The translations under genes and the position numbers were made by a program. DNA of 64,000 nucleotides from Puniceicoccales bacterium Verruco_02 (GTDB lineage: Bacteria > Verrucomicrobiota > Verrucomicrobiia > Opitutales > Oceanipulchritudinaceae), in assembly GCA_001604585.1 (NCBI GenBank), contig LVBW01000032.1, positions 1 to 64,000 on the forward strand, in the 5' to 3' direction. The notes beneath the pieces are model-generated. The model saw only the letters and a program-made list of their open reading frames with translations, was not told where the DNA came from and did not search any database. Shown one piece after another: positions 43,010 to 52,062 of this stretch (position 1 is the first letter of the stretch; each line of letters starts with the position of its first letter).

Positions 43010-44671
43010 CTAGCGGGTGGCTTCGTCGAGGATGTCGCCGAGGCTTGTCAGTTCGTCGCCGCGAAGGCTGTCGTACTGGGCCGTTTCGGCGGCGAGCTGG
43101 GCGTCGTCGTAGTGAGCGGCCTTGATCGAGAGGCCGATGCGGCGCTCGTCGCGGTCGATCTTGATGACGCGGGCTGTCACGTCCTGACCCACCTTGAGCA
43201 CGTCCTTGATCTTCTCGACGTGATCTTCGGATACCTGCGAGATGTGAACAAGGCCGTCGATGCCATGCTCCAGCTCAACAAAGGCGCCGTAGCTCGTAAG
43301 CTTGGAGATCTTGCCCTTGACTACGTCGCCAATCTTGTAGTGACGCTCCATCTCGCTCCAGGGGTCGAGCATCAGCTGCTTCATGCCCAAGGAGATGCGC
43401 TGGTTGGAGCTGTCCACGTCGAGAACGACCGCGTCCACCTCGTCGCCCTTCTTGACGGCTTCGGAGGGGTGGTTGATCTTGCGCGTCCAGCTCATGTCGG
43501 AGACGTGCACCATGCCGTCGATACCCTCTTCGAGTTCGACGAATGCGCCGTAACTAGTCAGGTTGCGCACCTTGCCGCGGACGCGGGCGCCCACAGGGTA
43601 GTTGTGGCGGACCATGTCCCAGGGGTTCGGCTCGACCTGACGGATGGAGAGGGAAATCTTCTGCTCCTCGCGGTTGATGCCCAGGACCATCGCCTCGATG
43701 TCGTCGCCCACCTTGAGCAGCTCGCTGGGCTTGCCAACGCGCTTTGTCCAGGAAAGCTCGGTGATGTGCACAAGGCCCTCGACACCCTGTTCCAGCTCGA
43801 CGAATGCGCCGTAGGGAACGAGGTTGACAACCTTGCCACGCACGCGGGCACCCACGGGGTAACGGTTTTCGATGCCGTCCCATGGGTTGGAAAGAGTCTG
43901 CTTGAGGCCGAGCGACACGCGTTCGCGCTCGCGGTCCACTTCGAGGATCATCACGTCGATCTCTTCGGAGACCTTCAGCAGTTCGCTCGGGTGGCTTATG
44001 CGGCCCCAGCTCATGTCGGTGATGTGGAGAAGACCGTCGAGACCGTCCAAGTCGATGAACGCACCGTAGTCGGTGATGTTCTTGACCGTGCCGCGGCGCA
44101 CGTCGCCGGGCTTGATCTCGTCGAGCAGGCGGCGGCGCTTGTCGCGGCGCTGTTCCTCGATCAGCTCGCGGCGCGAGATGACGATGTTCTTGCGCTCAAG
44201 GTTGATCTTGAGGACCTTGAAGTCGTAGGTCTGGCCGAGGTACTGGTCCAGATTCTTCGGGGGCTGGATGTCGATCTGCGAGGCGGGCAGGAAGCTGTCC
44301 ACGCCGATGTTGACGATCAGGCCGCCCTTGACCTTGGCCTTCACGCGGCCGGAGACAATGCTGCCCTCTTCGCACTTGGAAAGGATGTTCTCCCAGTTCT
44401 TCTTCTGCTGGGCCTTGTCGTAGGAAACGATGGGATTGCCGTCGCGGTCTTCGAGCTTTTCGAGGAACACCTCGATCTCGGAACCGACCTGAAGTTCGCC
44501 TAGGTCAATGAACTCGTGGCCGGGCACTATGCCCTCGGCCTTGGCCCCGATGTCGAGAACGACTTCGTTTTCACGGATTTCCGTGATGGTGCCCTTGATG
44601 ATCTTGCCCTCTACGAGGTTCTCGAACTGGCTCTGCGCCAGCAATTCTTCCATTATGGAGGAATAAGCCAT
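43010..44671 (-). CDS. rpsA: 30S ribosomal protein S1
   Basis: 553 aa from ATG 44671 (MAYSSIMEELLAQSQFENL); the tracked 44689 start adds six residues. Six S1 (OB-fold) repeats are visible, for example VVLDIGAKAEGIVPGHEF, GAFIDLDGLDGLLHITDMSW, GAFVELEQGVEGLVHITELSW and the last GAFVELEHGIDGLVHISQVS. This is the standard length and repeat count of proteobacterial-type S1, which binds mRNA and helps initiation. A strong hairpin lies in its leader. Confidence 0.97.
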   Translation of the reverse strand: MAYSSIMEELLAQSQFENLVEGKIIKGTITEIRENEVVLDIGAKAEGIVPGHEFIDLGELQVGSEIEVFLEKLEDRDGNPIVSYDKAQQKKNWENILSKCEEGSIVSGRVKAKVKGGLIVNIGVDSFLPASQIDIQPPKNLDQYLGQTYDFKVLKINLERKNIVISRRELIEEQRRDKRRRLLDEIKPGDVRRGTVKNITDYGAFIDLDGLDGLLHITDMSWGRISHPSELLKVSEEIDVMILEVDRERERVSLGLKQTLSNPWDGIENRYPVGARVRGKVVNLVPYGAFVELEQGVEGLVHITELSWTKRVGKPSELLKVGDDIEAMVLGINREEQKISLSIRQVEPNPWDMVRHNYPVGARVRGKVRNLTSYGAFVELEEGIDGMVHVSDMSWTRKINHPSEAVKKGDEVDAVVLDVDSSNQRISLGMKQLMLDPWSEMERHYKIGDVVKGKISKLTSYGAFVELEHGIDGLVHISQVSEDHVEKIKDVLKVGQDVTARVIKIDRDERRIGLSIKAAHYDDAQLAAETAQYDSLRGDELTSLGDILDEATR

Positions 44672-44995
44672 TTGTATCTTTCTAATCACGCAAGCCCGTC
44701 AAAGCCGCCACGCCGACGCCGAAACATTCGGCCATCCAGTAAGCGAGGCAACCCCGCCGGGGTTGAGGTTTGGTTGTTTTGTTTGTCGTTATTGACCACA
44801 CAAGACCCTGAAGCCCAATTCCTTGCAAATGCACAAGGAAGGCCGCGGCCGATGTGCGGAGTTGAAAGGTGGAAATCTGGCACAAAGCGAAAAACCCGGC
44901 AAGCGCAAACACCAGCGTTTGCCCATGTGTCCGGGGTAGAAAAAAATGATTGCCGGAGGCGTATGCGCGTGCTTTCCTCTACCGCTCTGGAATAC
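44672..44995. other. intergenic region, rpsA leader / tRNA-Thr upstream
   Basis: About 320 nt. It holds a perfect 7-bp hairpin with a triloop (CAACCCC-GCC-GGGGTTG, 44749-44765) some 80 nt before the rpsA start on its transcript, with a T/G-rich flank. No gene is seen; the tracked ORFs 44516-45190 and 44686-45000 are not protein-like. Confidence 0.5.
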
Positions 44996-45071
44996 GCCAC
45001 CCTAGCTCAGTTGGTAGAGCGGCTCATTCGTAATGAGCAGGTCATCGGTTCAAGCCCGATGGGTGGCTCCA
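44996..45071 (+). tRNA. tRNA-Thr (CGT)
   Basis: Perfect acceptor GCCACCC/GGGTGGC, D arm GCTC...GAGC, anticodon stem GCTCA/TGAGC with loop TTCGTAA (anticodon CGT), T arm ATCGG-TTCAAGC-CCGAT, discriminator T and encoded CCA. Confidence 0.97.
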
Positions 45072-45292
45072 GCTTCTCCCGATTGGTCCCCGGCCAAGAC
45101 ATGGGAACTGGGAAGGCAATTGTGTTCATTTCGGCATTGCTTTGCCCTATTGGGCAAGGACGCGGCACCTCACTTATCCGCAATGCTTAAAACAGGCACC
45201 ATGCCTTGCGCGGAAGCGGCAAATCCGCTAGTTAGTGACTGACTGTTTATCCGCCCCCAAAGAACGCAGGACACTTACCATAGACCAACATC

Positions 45293-47257
45293 ATGTCAAT
45301 TGAAGCTATCCGCAAGGCAGGCGCCGAAGGCAAACTGCTCCCTTCCACTCTCAGCAACCTTGACGCCTGGCTTGGCGCGGGCTTTCTGCCCAAGTGGGCG
45401 CTCGCCAGCATCGACGAACTGGTGAACTCCGGCAACTGGGCCGAGCTGGACAACCGCTTCTTCAGGACAATCGCCTTCGGCACGGGCGGGATGCGCGACC
45501 GCACGATCGCCGCCAGCCCCACCAAGGCAGAGCTTGGCACCCTGTCCGAACTGGGCACCCCGGAACACGCCGCCGTGGGCAGCACGATGTTGAACGACTT
45601 CAACATCATACGCGCCGCGATCGGCCTGTACCGTTACAGCGCTGCCTACCTCAAGGATAAGATGGGCCGCGAAGAGCAGCCCCGCCTCGTAATCGCCCAC
45701 GACGTGCGGCACTTTTCCAAGCACTTTGCAGAGCTTGCCGCGGCGACCTTCGTCAAGCTCGGCGGCTCGGCCTTCATTTTCGACGGCCCGCGCTCCACCC
45801 CCCAGCTCTCCTTCAGCGTGCGCTACCTCAAGGCCACCTGCGGGGTAGTCATCACGGCCTCGCACAACCCCCCGGCTTACAACGGCTTCAAGGCCTACTT
45901 CGAGGACGGCGGACAGGTTGTGTCCCCCGCCGCAGAGGGCATCATAGACGAGGTGAACGCCGTTGACCTATCGAGTCTTGCCAAGTTCATGCAAAAGGAC
46001 ATGAGCCGCGTGGTCACCCTGCCCCCAGCGGCCGACGAGGCCTACATGGAAGCCCTGCGCGAGAACTTTACCGACACGGACTTGATAGCAAGAGCCGCGC
46101 CCAAGGTGGTCTTCACTGCGATCCACGGCACGGGCGCCGTTGGAACTCCCGCGGTCCTGCGCGCGGCAGGTGTTGAAGTAATCACCGTGGACGAGCAGAT
46201 GGTCATGGACCCGCGCTTCCCCACAGTCAAAAGCCCCAACCCCGAGGAGGGCGAGGCCCTTTCGATGGGTGTCGCGCTGGCTGAAAAAGTGGGCGCGGAC
46301 TGCGTTCTGGCCACCGATCCGGACGCCGACCGCATGGGCGTCGCCATTCGCGGGCACGACGGAAAGCTCAAGCTAATAACGGGCAACACCATCGGCTCGA
46401 TGATGGCCGAGTACCGCATACGCGCCCTCAAGGCCAAGGGCTGGCTGCCCGAAGAGGGCACGCCAAGCGCCTGCCTCATAAAGACCTTCGTGACGACGCC
46501 GCTTCAGGCCGACATCGCAAGGGCGCACGGCCTCAAGGTCATAGACACGCTGACAGGCTTCAAATTCATCGGCGACAAGCTTAACCAGTACGAGCAGACC
46601 CTGGCCAGCGAACTGCTGGAGGAGGACGGCCTAGTGCTCGACTACGACAAGTGCAGCCCGGATACGCGCCGCGACCTGCTCTTGAAGTACAGCACCTTCT
46701 ACGTATTCGGCGGCGAGGAAAGCTACGGCTACCTGGCCACCGACCGCGTCCGCGACAAGGACGCCAACGCCGCCGCGCTCGTCTTCTGCGAAATGGCCGC
46801 CGCGCTAAAGGCCGAGGGCCGCAGCCTTCAGGACTTTATCGACGAAATTTACTCAACTTACGGCTACTACAAAGAGGAGTTGCTCAACATCTACTACGAG
46901 GGGGCTAGCGGTTCGCAGAAGATTGCTAACATCCTCAAGAGCTACCGCGCCAACCCGCCCACCGAAATCGGCGGCAAGAAGGTGCTGGAGTTCAAGGACT
47001 TTGGAGTAAAGACCTTCAAGGACGCCGACGGGGTGGAGATTCCCAAGCAGGACTTCTACTTCGTCGAGCTTGAGGGCGGCTACTGCTACGCGGTGCGCGG
47101 CTCGGGCACGGAGCCGAAGATCAAGTTTTACTTCTTCGGCAAGGAGGCAGTGGAGTCCAAGGCGGACCTCGACCGCGCCGCCAAGGCGGTCAGCGGCGTT
47201 ATGGCCGGCCTCAAGGCTGCCGTGGACAAGGACGCCCGCGCAAGAGCAGAGGCATAG
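45293..47257 (+). CDS. phosphoglucomutase/phosphohexomutase
   Basis: 654 aa. Alpha-D-phosphohexomutase with all four hallmark loops: catalytic serine TASHNPPAYNGFKAYF, metal-binding DPDADRMGVAI, sugar-binding FGGEESYGYL and phosphate-binding RGSGTEPKIKFYFF. Length and the N-terminal extension (FGTGGMRDR) fit the PGM2/PgcA-like group acting on glucose- or mannose-phosphate. It supplies activated sugars for glycogen (glgB is at the right edge) and envelope glycans. It ends at a strong terminator. Confidence 0.93.
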   Translation: MSIEAIRKAGAEGKLLPSTLSNLDAWLGAGFLPKWALASIDELVNSGNWAELDNRFFRTIAFGTGGMRDRTIAASPTKAELGTLSELGTPEHAAVGSTMLNDFNIIRAAIGLYRYSAAYLKDKMGREEQPRLVIAHDVRHFSKHFAELAAATFVKLGGSAFIFDGPRSTPQLSFSVRYLKATCGVVITASHNPPAYNGFKAYFEDGGQVVSPAAEGIIDEVNAVDLSSLAKFMQKDMSRVVTLPPAADEAYMEALRENFTDTDLIARAAPKVVFTAIHGTGAVGTPAVLRAAGVEVITVDEQMVMDPRFPTVKSPNPEEGEALSMGVALAEKVGADCVLATDPDADRMGVAIRGHDGKLKLITGNTIGSMMAEYRIRALKAKGWLPEEGTPSACLIKTFVTTPLQADIARAHGLKVIDTLTGFKFIGDKLNQYEQTLASELLEEDGLVLDYDKCSPDTRRDLLLKYSTFYVFGGEESYGYLATDRVRDKDANAAALVFCEMAAALKAEGRSLQDFIDEIYSTYGYYKEELLNIYYEGASGSQKIANILKSYRANPPTEIGGKKVLEFKDFGVKTFKDADGVEIPKQDFYFVELEGGYCYAVRGSGTEPKIKFYFFGKEAVESKADLDRAAKAVSGVMAGLKAAVDKDARARAEA

Positions 47258-47284
47258 AACGTATCGGCCACATTCTGCACCAAC

Positions 47285-47320
47285 AAGCCGCCATCTGCCT
47301 TCAAAGGCGGTGGCGGCTTT
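47285..47320 (+). terminator. terminator after the phosphohexomutase gene
   Basis: AAGCCGCCA (47285-47293) pairs with TGGCGGCTT (47311-47319), followed by TGTCGTG; strong stem, short T tail. Confidence 0.7.
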
Positions 47321-47387
47321 GTCGTGCGCCATCGCGGCTCGTGTGCACTTTGCCCTTACATAAGTAAGCGAATACATGTGGGCTGCC

Positions 47388-47420
47388 CGTATCGGACGCC
47401 TCGCATATGCGTCCGATATG
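47388..47420. repeat. 12-bp inverted repeat, unexplained
   Basis: CGTATCGGACGC pairs with GCGTCCGATATG (one G-T pair) around a 9-nt loop, with no T-run. It could be an operator, a small RNA hairpin or a REP-like unit. Confidence 0.55.
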
Positions 47421-47585
47421 TCCGTAACATCTTGGCAGTATTGCAGGTAGCTACGGCGGCCCGCATAGCGCGATCTTCTGTCAAGTACGCGCCATCTGCA
47501 TTCCTTGGAGATGGCCGCGCGAGTGCAAGGCAAAGCCAATGCCGCATTTCTACTCCTCCATGTCCTGATGCCACACTTGAAAAAG

Positions 47586-47663
47586 TGGCATCCCGTAGCG
47601 GATTCGAACCGCTGTCGCCAGGATGAAAACCTGGTGTCCTAGGCCGGGCTAGACGAACGGGAC
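47586..47663 (-). tRNA. tRNA-Glu (TTC)
   Basis: On the minus strand: acceptor GTCCCGT/ACGGGAT, anticodon stem CCAGG/CCTGG with loop TTTTCAT (anticodon TTC), T arm AGCGG-TTCGAAT-CCGCT, discriminator G and encoded CCA. Confidence 0.97.
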
Positions 47664-47843
47664 ATGCCTTGGAAAGTTGGCCAAACTAGCCATTTGCCCC
47701 CGCTCTGCAAGAAGAAATGTATCCGATGACAGAAAAATCGTACACGCCCTTATCAGAAACGCTGATATGGCATGAACCGTTCCTAATCTGGTTGCCAATT
47801 TCCCGCTTCCTGCCCACAGTTTTTGCCCACAACCCGACAAACC

Positions 47844-48761
47844 ATGCCAGCACTAAGTGCAAACCAGATAGAGGAAGCCCTGCCCAGCCAAGCCCTGCTC
47901 CGCGTCCCGGAGCTGCCTTACCGCAAGGTGGGATCGGGCAAGGTCCGCGAGATTTACGACGTTGGCCAGTATCTTCTGCTCATCGCGACAGACCGCATCA
48001 GCGCCTTCGACGTAGTGATGCCCAACGGCGTACCCGGCAAGGGCATACTGCTGACCCAGATCGCGCGCTACTGGTTCGAGCGCACCGCCAGCTGGCTGCC
48101 CAACCAACTCCCCGACAACTACGACGCCAGGCTCGAAGAGGTGCTAGGCGAGAACGCATGGCTGGCCCCGCGCTGCACCCTTGCAAAGAAGCTGCGCCCT
48201 CTGCCCGTGGAGGCCATCGTGCGCGGCTACCTGTCCGGCAGCGGCTGGAAGGAATACAAAACAACAGGCAAGCTCTTCGGTCAGGATGTGCCAGCGGGCC
48301 TAGTCGAAAGCGACAAGCTGCCCCGGCCATACTTTACGCCCACGAGCAAGGCCACCGCCGGACACGACGAGCCGATGAGCCTCGAGGAGTGCGAGGAGCT
48401 GCTTACGCCCGGTATTTACCAGCAGGTGCTCGACGCCAGCATGAAGCTCTATGAGATCGGCCACAGCCGCGCAGCCGAGGCTGGCATGATACTGGCGGAC
48501 ACAAAGTTCGAGTTCGGCTTGGACGAGGCGGGCAAGCTCTACCTCATCGACGAGGCCCTTACGCCCGACAGCTCCCGCTTCTGGCCCGCGAACGAGTACC
48601 GCCCCGGTGGAGCACAGCCAAGCTACGACAAACAGTTCGTGCGCGACTATCTAGAAACCCTAGTATGGGACAAGACTCCGCCCGGCCCCGCCCTGCCCGA
48701 ATCGGTAATCTCCGGCACCCAGGCCCGCTACCTCTCGGCCGCCCGTCAGCTAATTGGTTAA
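47844..48761 (+). CDS. purC: SAICAR synthetase
   Basis: 305 aa from ATG 47844 (MPALSANQIEEALP). Motifs: GSGKVREIYDVGQYLLLIATDRISAFDVV (split here only for description), VRGYLSGSGWKEY, LPRPYFTPTSKA, and the ATP-site GMILADTKFEFGLD. This is the longer, about 300-aa PurC type. It joins aspartate to CAIR in purine synthesis. Upstream lies the minus-strand tRNA-Glu; downstream is a terminator and then carA. Confidence 0.96.
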   Translation: MPALSANQIEEALPSQALLRVPELPYRKVGSGKVREIYDVGQYLLLIATDRISAFDVVMPNGVPGKGILLTQIARYWFERTASWLPNQLPDNYDARLEEVLGENAWLAPRCTLAKKLRPLPVEAIVRGYLSGSGWKEYKTTGKLFGQDVPAGLVESDKLPRPYFTPTSKATAGHDEPMSLEECEELLTPGIYQQVLDASMKLYEIGHSRAAEAGMILADTKFEFGLDEAGKLYLIDEALTPDSSRFWPANEYRPGGAQPSYDKQFVRDYLETLVWDKTPPGPALPESVISGTQARYLSAARQLIG

Positions 48762-48822
48762 GCGCCTTGGGCTGTTACGCCACTATATGGCCCCGATGCA
48801 GGAACGGGAGCCGAGTAATTGA

Positions 48823-48848
48823 CCGCACACACATGCGGGGGTTTTTTA
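48823..48848 (+). terminator. terminator after purC
   Basis: CCGCA/TGCGG stem with a CACACA loop, then GGG and TTTTTT: an intrinsic terminator. Confidence 0.8.
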
Positions 48849-48912
48849 TAGGCCCGGAAGGCTCGGATTTTCTTGCGCGGGCGGCCCGGCTGTTCTTTTG
48901 TTGACCGTTAAT

Positions 48913-50076
48913 ATGCAGACTAGGACCATGTACGACAGACCCGGCGTCATCGCCCTTGAAGACGGCAGCGTATTTCGCGGACGCGCTTTCGGCGCAGTCG
49001 CCGTGAAAGCCGTCGGCGAGGCTGTGTTCAACACCTCGATGACGGGCTATCAGGAAATCCTGACAGATCCCTCCTACCTCGGGCAGATCGTCACCATGAC
49101 CGCCCCACAAATCGGCAACTACGGGGTCAACCCCGAGGACGTGGAAAGCGACGGCCCCAAGGTGACGGGCTTTGTCGTACGCGACCTCTCGCCCCTTGTC
49201 AGCAACTGGCGCGCCGCCGAAAGCCTGCACGAGTATCTGGCCCGCCACGGCGTGCCCGGCGTCACGGGCGTGGACACCCGCGCCATAGCCAAGCGCCTGC
49301 GCGTCACAGGCGTTCAGAAGGCCTGCATAGCAACCGAGGACATTTCCGATGAAGAGGCAGTGCGCCGCGCCCGCGAATGGGTGGGCCTCGAAAACGTGGA
49401 CTACGTCAAGGAGGTTTCGACGAAGGTAATCTACGAGTTCGACCCGGACAAGACCCCCGGCGGGCATCCCTTCTTTGTCGAGGGCACAAAGCTGGGCGAC
49501 TCCGTCCACACCGGGCCACGCAAACGCTGCGTCGCCTACGACCTTGGCGCCAAGTACAACACCCTGCGCAAGCTCTGGCGCGCCGGGTTCGACGTCACCG
49601 TGGTGCCCGCCAGCACGCCAGCCAGCGTGGTGCGCTCGATGAACCCTGACGCGATATTCCTATCCAACGGGCCTGGAGACCCCGCGCCCCTGACCTACGT
49701 CCACGAGGCCGTGCGCGACCTGATGCAGGACTTCCCAATGTTCGGCATCTGCATGGGCAACCACATGCTTTCGCACGCCCTCGGGGCGGACACCTTCAAG
49801 CTCAAATTCGGCCACCGTGGCGCAAACCACCCGGTGAAAAACCTTGAGACGGGGCACGTGTACATCACCTCGCAGAACCACGGCTTCGCGGCCAAGCCCG
49901 AGGATGTCACGGCAAAGGGCGGCGTAGTAACCGAGGTCAACATGAACGACGGCACCGTATCCGGCATCCGCCTCAAGGACAAGCCTGTCTTCGCCGTGCA
50001 GTATCACCCGGAGGCCTCCCCCGGCCCTCACGAGAGCGGCGTGCACTTCCAGACCTTCTTCGATTCCTGCAAGTAG
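48913..50076 (+). CDS. carA: carbamoyl-phosphate synthase small subunit
   Basis: 387 aa from ATG 48913; ATG 48928 (MYDRPGVIALEDG) is equally possible and the tracked TTG at 48898 is unlikely. N-terminal CarA domain (ALEDGSVFRGRAFGA, FNTSMTGYQEILTDPSY, GVTGVDTRAIAKRLR), then a class I glutamine amidotransferase with the catalytic Cys in FGICMGNHM and His in VQYHPEASPGPH. It supplies ammonia from glutamine to CarB for arginine and pyrimidine synthesis. carB is not adjacent: the next gene is the convergent proS. The elbow is GICMGNH in place of the more usual GICLGHQ. Confidence 0.96.
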   Translation: MQTRTMYDRPGVIALEDGSVFRGRAFGAVAVKAVGEAVFNTSMTGYQEILTDPSYLGQIVTMTAPQIGNYGVNPEDVESDGPKVTGFVVRDLSPLVSNWRAAESLHEYLARHGVPGVTGVDTRAIAKRLRVTGVQKACIATEDISDEEAVRRAREWVGLENVDYVKEVSTKVIYEFDPDKTPGGHPFFVEGTKLGDSVHTGPRKRCVAYDLGAKYNTLRKLWRAGFDVTVVPASTPASVVRSMNPDAIFLSNGPGDPAPLTYVHEAVRDLMQDFPMFGICMGNHMLSHALGADTFKLKFGHRGANHPVKNLETGHVYITSQNHGFAAKPEDVTAKGGVVTEVNMNDGTVSGIRLKDKPVFAVQYHPEASPGPHESGVHFQTFFDSCK

Positions 50077-50117
50077 GCTTGGGACATCGCAAGCGATGTC
50101 GCAAGAGGCGACATTTC

Positions 50118-50158
50118 AAAGCCCGCATACCAAGGCAATGCCTCCGAATGCGGGCTTT
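50118..50158. terminator. bidirectional terminator between carA and proS
   Basis: AAAGCCCGCAT (50118-50128) pairs perfectly with ATGCGGGCTTT (50148-50158), an 11-bp stem between convergent genes, with T/A runs on both sides. Confidence 0.88.
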
Positions 50159-50202
50159 GTCGTGAATAGGTTCATGGGATTATCCCGCTATCAACCCATC
50201 CG

Positions 50203-51720
50203 CTAGTAGCTCTTGGCCCAGATAACGCGCTGCTTGCTCGGGCGGCCGCTGAAGGGACAGGTGCCTTCTTCGCTCGGCATGTTGAGCGGGATGCAGCGGA
50301 TTGTCACCTTGAGGTCGGCGCTGATTTTGTCCGCCACCTCGTCGGAACCGTCCCAGTGCGTGAAGGCAAATCCGCCGTGGATTTCCGGCTTGTCGGCGTT
50401 CTTCGCCGTGAAAAAGTCGTAGAACTCTTCCTTGGAGTCGATGCGGCGGATGTTGGAGTCGCGGAAGGCCTTGGCGCGCTCTAGCAGGGCGCGCTGCATG
50501 TCGTCGAGTATGGAGCCGACCTTTGCGACGAACTCCCCGCGGGGCAGCGTGGCCTTTTCCAGAGTGTCGCGGCGAGTGTAGAACACGCCGTTCGAGGCCA
50601 CGTCGCGGGGGCCGATTTCGATGCGGATCGGCAGGCCCTTCTTCACCCACTGCCATGCCTTTTCACCGCCGCGAATGTCGCGGTCGTCAATCTGCACTTC
50701 CAGCGTGCGGCCGTCCCATACGGTGGCCTTCAGCTCCGCCTTCAGGCTTTCGCAGTAGGCGAGCACTTCGGCGCGGCTGTCCTCCTTGGGCGTCACGGGC
50801 AGGATGACGATGTGGACGGGGGCCAGACGCGGAGGCACCACCATGCCGTTGTCGTCGCCGTGGGTCATTATCATGCCGCCGATAAGGCGAGTCGATACGC
50901 CCCAGCTCGTCGTCCATGCGTGCTCCTCCACACCCCTGTCGGAGAGGAATTTTATCCCGCTGGCCCTGGCGAAGTTCTGGCCAAGGAAGTGGCTGGTGCC
51001 CGCCTGAAGGGCTTTTTTGTCCTGCATCATGGCCTCGATGCAGAGTGTGGACACGGCACCGGGGAAGCGTTCACCGGCGGTCTTTTCGCCCTGAATGACG
51101 GGCATGGCCATCCAGTTTTCGGCAAAGTCGGCGTACACGGCCAGCATTTTGCGCGTTTCCTCCCATGCTTCTTCGGCTGTGGCGTGCGCTGTGTGGCCTT
51201 CCTGCCAGAGGAACTCTGCGGTGCGCAGGAACAGTCGGGTGCGCATTTCCCAGCGCACGACGTTGGCCCACTGGTTGATGAGGATGGGCAGATCGCGGTA
51301 GCTCTGCACCCACTTGGCGTACATTTCGCCGATGATGGTCTCCGATGTCGGGCGGACGATCAGGGGTTCGTCGAGGGGGCTGGCGGGGATGAGCTTGCCG
51401 TTGCCGTCGGCTTGCAGGCGACTGTGGGTGACAACGGCGCATTCCTTGGCGAAGCCTTCTACGTGGGCTGCCTCTTTTTCAAGGTAGCTGACGGGGATAA
51501 ACAGGGGGAAGTAGGCGTTTACGTGGCCGGTGTCCTTGAACTTCTTGTCCAGCGCGCGCTGGATGTTTTCCCACAGGGCGTAGCCCCAGGGTTTGATGAC
51601 CATGCAGCCGCGCACGGGGGAGTTTTCGGCCATGTCGGCGGCTTTGATGACTTGCTGATACCACTCCGGGTAGTCCTCGGAGCGGGTGGGCGTAATAGCG
51701 GTGCGTTCGGGCTTGGCCAT
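50203..51720 (-). CDS. proS: prolyl-tRNA synthetase, archaeal/eukaryotic-like type
   Basis: 505 aa. Class II core: motif 1 region PVRGCMVIKPWGYALWENIQ, motif 2 NQWANVVRWEMRTRLFLRTAEFLWQEGHTAHAT, motif 3 WGVSTRLIGGMIMTHGDDNG. An anticodon-binding domain (VHIVILPV) and the C-terminal zinc-like domain with the Tyr end (VIWAKSY) follow. It lacks the YbaK editing insertion of the standard bacterial enzyme and is the type shared with archaea and eukaryotes. It charges tRNA-Pro. Confidence 0.96.
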   Translation of the reverse strand: MAKPERTAITPTRSEDYPEWYQQVIKAADMAENSPVRGCMVIKPWGYALWENIQRALDKKFKDTGHVNAYFPLFIPVSYLEKEAAHVEGFAKECAVVTHSRLQADGNGKLIPASPLDEPLIVRPTSETIIGEMYAKWVQSYRDLPILINQWANVVRWEMRTRLFLRTAEFLWQEGHTAHATAEEAWEETRKMLAVYADFAENWMAMPVIQGEKTAGERFPGAVSTLCIEAMMQDKKALQAGTSHFLGQNFARASGIKFLSDRGVEEHAWTTSWGVSTRLIGGMIMTHGDDNGMVVPPRLAPVHIVILPVTPKEDSRAEVLAYCESLKAELKATVWDGRTLEVQIDDRDIRGGEKAWQWVKKGLPIRIEIGPRDVASNGVFYTRRDTLEKATLPRGEFVAKVGSILDDMQRALLERAKAFRDSNIRRIDSKEEFYDFFTAKNADKPEIHGGFAFTHWDGSDEVADKISADLKVTIRCIPLNMPSEEGTCPFSGRPSKQRVIWAKSY

Positions 51721-51884
51721 GTTGATGCGAGGGATGAAAAGGGGAACCGCGTGCGGGTGCAGCGGTGTTGGAAACCGAGGGATTGTGCCAGCTTTCCGGG
51801 GGCGCTCAAGAAAAAGCTGATTACGAAGCGGCGTTCGTCAATAAATGTTTTGCGTTTACGGCAAGCGCGAAGAAAATTATACAA

Positions 51885-52047
51885 GGCTACCACTAACAAC
51901 TGGTTTCGTCGCGAGAACGAGTATTTGCGGATGGATGGCAAGGCTTTGGAAGTGATTAGTAATGTATGAATTACGGCGAACTTCCAAAACGCAGCCATCC
52001 ACCGTAAAGGCCGTTCATAGCAGAAAACAAAGTTATTAGAGGAGGCC
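51885..52047 (+). mobile_element. 163-bp palindromic element, copy A
   Basis: Same length as copy B and differing at about 21 of 163 positions by eye. It begins GGCTACCACTAACAACT and ends AGTTATTAGAGGAGGCC, so its ends are imperfect inverted repeats, and most of the interior also folds back on itself (GGCAAGGCTTTGGAAGT against ACTTCCAAAACGCAGCC). It has no coding capacity, so it must be mobilised in trans. Flanks ACAA/AAAA resemble a decayed 4-bp duplication. It sits about 165 nt before the proS start, between that gene and the AT-rich hypothetical gene. Confidence 0.8.
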
Positions 52048-52062
52048 AAAAAAGGGAAGCGT

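Larger units (their letters stand above)
47258..47585. other. gene-free stretch between phosphohexomutase and tRNA-Glu
   Basis: About 330 nt. It contains the phosphohexomutase terminator (47285-47319) and an unexplained near-perfect 12-bp hairpin (47388-47420). No gene is seen. Confidence 0.6.

Noticed and set aside
43112-44503. 463-aa ORF antisense to rpsA
   Set aside because: Shadow of the S1 repeats, with a repetitive LDLVD-type composition.
50812-51969. 385-aa ORF antisense to proS running into palindromic element copy A
   Set aside because: Antisense of a certain gene joined to non-coding repeat sequence; no domain.
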